Shown here piece after piece: positions 5,975-9,201 of a stretch of 9,201 nt of DNA; position 1 is the first letter of the stretch; every line of letters starts with the position of its first letter. The DNA is from Paracoccaceae bacterium (GTDB lineage Bacteria > Pseudomonadota > Alphaproteobacteria > Rhodobacterales > Rhodobacteraceae), in contig WTIQ01000076.1 in the NCBI GenBank assembly GCA_011525185.1, forward strand, positions 1 through 9,201, read 5' to 3'. Made by a program: the position numbers and the translations under genes. A model generated the notes under the pieces. That model did no database searches. It was not told where the DNA came from and saw nothing but the letters and a program-made list of their open reading frames with translations.

Positions 5975-8230
5975 CTAGTGTTGCCTCTTTCTATTCGACT
6001 TGAGCAATTTTCTCGGCTTTCTCTTTCCATTTTGGCGACGCTGCGATCTCTTGCCTGACCGTGCTTGTCGCGCATGAGAGCTTAGGTCTTTGCCATCAAG
6101 CTCCAAAAGCTCAAAGGTTATTGAGCCTGATTCACTTAGGGTTTCTGTCAATTTGACAGTGACGGGTTGACCCAAAGTAATCTCTAACCCGCTCTCTGAG
6201 CCCATAAGAGAGTTATCATCACGATCATAGTGAAAATATTCACGCCCTATGCTGCGGATTGGAACAAGGCCCTCTGCCCCGCTGTCGTCCAGACGCACGA
6301 AACAGCCGAACTTCACAATTCCACTAATGCGACCACGAAATGCCGTGCCAATTTGTTCAGACAGATAGGCCGCGAGATAGCGGTCATTTGTATCGCGCTC
6401 GGCCACCATTGAGCGCCGCTCCGTGTTGGAAATAGCCTCGGCTGTTGTGTCTAATGCAGCAATATCCGCCTCACTCAGCCCATCTTCCCCCCACCCAAAG
6501 GCCCGAATAAGCGCACGATGCACGATCAAATCAGCATAGCGGCGAATGGGTGAGGTAAAATGCGCATAAGAACCCAAAGCAAGCCCAAAATGGCCAAAAT
6601 TCTTGGGACTATAATAGGCTTGGGTCATTGAGCGTAAGGTGGTCATATTGATGAGCTCGGCAAAATCACCTGATGCCGCTTCGCACAAAAGTCGGTTCAG
6701 CTGCGAGGTTTTCAACACCTGCCCCTTTGGAAGCGCATAACCCGATGCCTGCGCCGTTTTGCGAAGGGCGTCTATCTTTTCAGGCGATGGCTCTTCATGC
6801 ACGCGAAACAAAAGCGGGGTTCGTTTTTCGACAAGCGCAAGAGAGGCTGCTACATTTGCCAAAACCATGAACTCTTCGATCAGTTTATGGGCCTCAAGGC
6901 GCTCCTTGTAATTTATCGATGAAACACGGCCCAGATCATCCAAAACAATTTGGCGCTCTGGCAGGTCCAATTCCAATGGCTGGCGCTTTTCTCGCGCCCT
7001 TAAAAGACACTGATATGCCTCATATAATGGAGTAATGACCTTCTCTAAAATATCAGCGGAAACCAGATCCGCCTGTCCATCACGGGCCGCCTGCACCGTT
7101 TCGTAACTCAGCGACGCATGTGATCGGATCACAGCACGCAGAAAGGTCTGTGACAGGAGGGCGCCATTTTGGTCGATCCTCATTTTTGCGACCAACGCAT
7201 AGCGGTCTTCGCCCTCTTTCAAACTGCAAAGGCCATTAGACAGTCTCTCAGGCAGCATCGGTACTACGCGATCAGCAAAATAAGTGGAATTTCCACGCTT
7301 GAGAGCCTCTCGATCTAAGTTGCTTTGGGAAGTGACGTAGTGAGCAACATCAGCAATTGCGACCCAAAGGATATAGCCCCCGTTGTCACCTTGCTCCTGA
7401 TCGGATTCGGCAAAACAGGCATCATCATGATCGCGCGCATCATGGGGATCGATGGTGATAAAGGGTATATGGCGCAAATCCGTGCGCGCACCCAATTCTG
7501 GTTCGCGGGCGTGCTCTGCTTCGCTAACGACTTCATCGGGAAAAACATGCGGGATATCGTGTTGGTGAATGGCAATGAGCGACACGGATTTAGCAGCAGA
7601 GGGATCGCCAAGGACAGCCGTGACGCGCGCGCGAGGCAGGCCAAGATGACTGCGGCCACCCTTCTTTTCTACTTCGACCAATTCGCCGTCTTTAGCGCCA
7701 AGCGTCTCCCTTAGGCTTACAATCCACTCCTTACCAGAGCGGTCGACGGGCTTCAGCCGTGCCTCATGTTCAAAAACTCTTAATATTCCGACACTTGTTG
7801 TCCCAGTTGACGATAGCCTCCGGATCAAACGACCTTCGTATTGATACGCCTCATCGTCCACGGCCTGCAGTCGCATCAGCGCCTTATCCCCTGCCCCAAG
7901 TGAGGGATCAGAACGACGTGTGACAATGAGGATTTCAGGCGCTGGCGCTTCGTCGGTCCAATCTTGGGGCTGGCCAAAGAGATCTCCTTGATCGGACACA
8001 TGGGTTATTTGCACGAGAGTGACGGGCGGCAATACACCAGCTTTTCGATATGTTTTTGACTTGGTTTTGACAAGCGAACCCGAGTCTGCGAGCGACTTTA
8101 ACGTCTTTTTTAAAATTATTTTATCAGAGCCCTTCACCCCAAAAGCGCGCGCAATATCACGCTTACTGCTTTTGTGAGGGTTCTCTGAAATCCAGTTGAG
8201 GATGTCTTGTTCTGTTGGCAAAGCTGTCAT
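5975..8230 (-). CDS. rnr: Ribonuclease R, 3'-5' exoribonuclease
   Basis: RNase R degrades structured RNA processively from the 3' end and serves in mRNA decay and rRNA/tmRNA quality control in the cytoplasm. The 751-residue protein shows the family order: an N-terminal winged-helix region (about 5-62), cold-shock-like RNA-binding region (about 65-235), the RNB catalytic domain with IDPHDARDHDDA at 260-271 (metal-binding Asp261, 267, 269 and 270), the conserved HFTSPIRRYADLIVHRAL block (557-574), an S1 domain (about 627-710) and a Lys/Arg-rich tail (about 722-750). It is shorter than the E. coli protein of about 813 residues. The N-terminal helix-turn-helix and basic tail favour RNase R over RNase II. 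The start has AAGG about 8 bases upstream and lies 24 bases after the glycosyltransferase stop, within a run of same-strand genes. Confidence 0.96.
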   Translation of the reverse strand: MTALPTEQDILNWISENPHKSSKRDIARAFGVKGSDKIILKKTLKSLADSGSLVKTKSKTYRKAGVLPPVTLVQITHVSDQGDLFGQPQDWTDEAPAPEILIVTRRSDPSLGAGDKALMRLQAVDDEAYQYEGRLIRRLSSTGTTSVGILRVFEHEARLKPVDRSGKEWIVSLRETLGAKDGELVEVEKKGGRSHLGLPRARVTAVLGDPSAAKSVSLIAIHQHDIPHVFPDEVVSEAEHAREPELGARTDLRHIPFITIDPHDARDHDDACFAESDQEQGDNGGYILWVAIADVAHYVTSQSNLDREALKRGNSTYFADRVVPMLPERLSNGLCSLKEGEDRYALVAKMRIDQNGALLSQTFLRAVIRSHASLSYETVQAARDGQADLVSADILEKVITPLYEAYQCLLRAREKRQPLELDLPERQIVLDDLGRVSSINYKERLEAHKLIEEFMVLANVAASLALVEKRTPLLFRVHEEPSPEKIDALRKTAQASGYALPKGQVLKTSQLNRLLCEAASGDFAELINMTTLRSMTQAYYSPKNFGHFGLALGSYAHFTSPIRRYADLIVHRALIRAFGWGEDGLSEADIAALDTTAEAISNTERRSMVAERDTNDRYLAAYLSEQIGTAFRGRISGIVKFGCFVRLDDSGAEGLVPIRSIGREYFHYDRDDNSLMGSESGLEITLGQPVTVKLTETLSESGSITFELLELDGKDLSSHARQARSGKRSQRRQNGKRKPRKLLKSNRKRQH

Positions 8231-8254
8231 GCGCGGGCCTTAGCACGTTAGATG

Positions 8255-8863
8255 TCAAAGGTCATTACAAGAAAAATGGACCTTTAGACGCCTAAGATCT
8301 TCGAGCGTATCAACATCTGAGAGCGTTTTAACATATGAGACAGAGCGCCCAGAGAGCGAACCTATACTGTCTTGAAGCGCATGGGGGCTGGACCACCTGA
8401 CGTTTTGAAAAAAACGGGCGGGGAGTCTTGTGTTATGGCGTGCGCCAACCAGCCAAAATCCCCCATCACATGCGGGACCAAACACAAACTCACTGTGCCC
8501 AAGGGCACGAAAGGCATCATTGAGATAAGATTTTTTGATAGAAGGGATATCCCCACCTATCAGGCAGACAGGGCCCTGAGGGGCACCTTTTATAATTTGG
8601 CGCATTTTCAGTCCTAAATCCCCATGGCCCTGAGGGTAGCGCCTGAGATGCTTCGGCCAAATCTTTTGATCATAGGCGTGATAATCTGGAGATACGGCAA
8701 GTGAAAGAGTCCAGCGCGGGTCTTGTAGATCGCGTATGAGCTTCTGAGATTGGTGACGAAACCACCAGGCCGCTGACGTCATTCCAATGCCGCGCCCCAA
8801 TCTGGTTTTCACCTTTCCAGCAATGGGCTTTTTCACCATCACAATTAAATGGCGGTGCTGCAT
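8255..8863 (-). CDS. TIGR04282/DUF2064-family glycosyltransferase-like protein
   Basis: This 202-residue protein has the GT-A/nucleotidyltransferase-like pattern of the DUF2064 (TIGR04282, rSAM/selenodomain-associated transferase 1) family: an N-terminal nucleotide-binding segment with KKPIAGKVKTRLG (11-23), GGDIPS (103-108) with its acidic metal-binding residue, GPACDGGFWLVG (129-140) and SDVDTLEDL (182-190). It is soluble, with no signal or membrane segment. The reaction and substrate are unknown for most members, so no gene symbol is given. The ATG lies a single base after the dapE stop and the gene ends 24 bases before rnr, so it is part of the same transcript. MobA- or CofC-like nucleotidyl transfer is a possible alternative because the fold is shared. 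Confidence 0.85.
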   Translation of the reverse strand: MQHRHLIVMVKKPIAGKVKTRLGRGIGMTSAAWWFRHQSQKLIRDLQDPRWTLSLAVSPDYHAYDQKIWPKHLRRYPQGHGDLGLKMRQIIKGAPQGPVCLIGGDIPSIKKSYLNDAFRALGHSEFVFGPACDGGFWLVGARHNTRLPARFFQNVRWSSPHALQDSIGSLSGRSVSYVKTLSDVDTLEDLRRLKVHFSCNDL

Positions 8864-8864
8864 T

Positions 8865-9201
8865 TTAGGAAAAATAGCCCTCTAACACACGGGCATAGAC
8901 CCGTTTTAGTGCTGAAATCTGCGATATTTCAACCCGTTCATCGACGGCGTGCATCGTCTTTCCAACTAGACCAAACTCAACTACGGGGCATATATTTTTC
9001 ACAAATCTGGCATCCGAGGTTCCACCTGTGGTCGAAAGCTCTGGCGTACGGCCCGTTTCCAAAGTGACCGCTTTAGAGACTAACTCAGAGAAATATCCAG
9101 GCGGTGTCACAAAGCTTTCACCAGATATTTTGATGCGCACCTTTATATCAATCCCCATTTCATGGGCCGCCTCTGCTGTCTTGTCCTCAATCCATTGACT
9201 C
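8865..9201 (-). CDS. dapE: Succinyl-diaminopimelate desuccinylase (3' part only)
   Basis: These are the last 111 codons of a gene entering from the right edge; the frame is open to base 9201, so the ATG at 9158 is internal. DapE is a di-zinc M20-family hydrolase that removes succinate from N-succinyl-LL-2,6-diaminopimelate, supplying lysine and meso-DAP for peptidoglycan. The C-terminal part of the family is clear: the loop STTGGTSDARF, then PVVEFGLVGKTMHAVDERV, whose His is the last metal ligand, and a closing helix (ALKRVYARVLEGYF). The GGTSDARF block separates it from related ArgE-type deacylases. It is the first gene visible of the minus-strand run and its TAA is one base from the next ATG. 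Confidence 0.93.
   Translation of the reverse strand, partial: SQWIEDKTAEAAHEMGIDIKVRIKISGESFVTPPGYFSELVSKAVTLETGRTPELSTTGGTSDARFVKNICPVVEFGLVGKTMHAVDERVEISQISALKRVYARVLEGYFS

Noticed and set aside
7325..7714. Plus-strand open frame of 129 codons inside rnr
   Set aside because: It lies opposite the conserved RNB domain of rnr; its composition is explained by codon shadowing and it matches no known family.

Overview
The window looks like chromosomal DNA from an alphaproteobacterium, most probably a Rhodobacterales/roseobacter-type organism of moderate GC content. This is inferred from protein character and gene pairing: a Tat-type metal-binding protein, a human-like DERA next to an ALDH16-type dehydrogenase, and a short RNase R. 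No rRNA or other marker gene is present to confirm it. All genes appear intact except the two cut by the window edges. I see no mobile elements, CRISPR arrays or tRNA genes.

Layout. (a) 1-1339, minus strand: the start of a Mn/Zn/Fe-type ABC importer operon, with the periplasmic metal-binding protein first and the ATPase second; the permease genes presumably follow beyond the left edge. (b) 1340-1500: a divergent control region with a mirrored pair of Fur-like 15-mers, a possible promoter for the importer, and a 6-4-6 inverted repeat just before deoC. (c) 1501-4819, plus strand: a two-gene operon of deoxyribose-phosphate aldolase (DERA) and a long, two-part aldehyde dehydrogenase of the ALDH16 type. 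(d) 4820-4862: a short convergent gap without a convincing terminator. (e) 4863-9201, minus strand: a tight run read right to left as dapE (3' end only), a DUF2064-type glycosyltransferase, rnr (RNase R) and an MltB-like lytic transglycosylase, with gaps of 1, 24 and 2 bases.

How the genes work together. The importer genes probably respond to metal through a Fur-superfamily repressor acting on the mirrored boxes. DERA splits 2-deoxyribose-5-phosphate into glyceraldehyde-3-phosphate and acetaldehyde, and the dehydrogenase encoded 13 bases downstream is well placed to oxidise the acetaldehyde to acetate, so the pair reads as a deoxynucleoside-sugar salvage and aldehyde-clearing unit. The minus-strand run joins lysine/peptidoglycan precursor synthesis (dapE), RNA turnover (rnr) and wall hydrolysis (the transglycosylase); a shared function is not evident, though dapE and the transglycosylase both touch peptidoglycan.

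I found no clearly new multi-gene system. The points most worth a second look are the mirrored operator pair spaced about three helical turns apart, the DERA-ALDH16 pair with its degenerate second ALDH half, and a lytic transglycosylase that has no export signal and no room to start further upstream.
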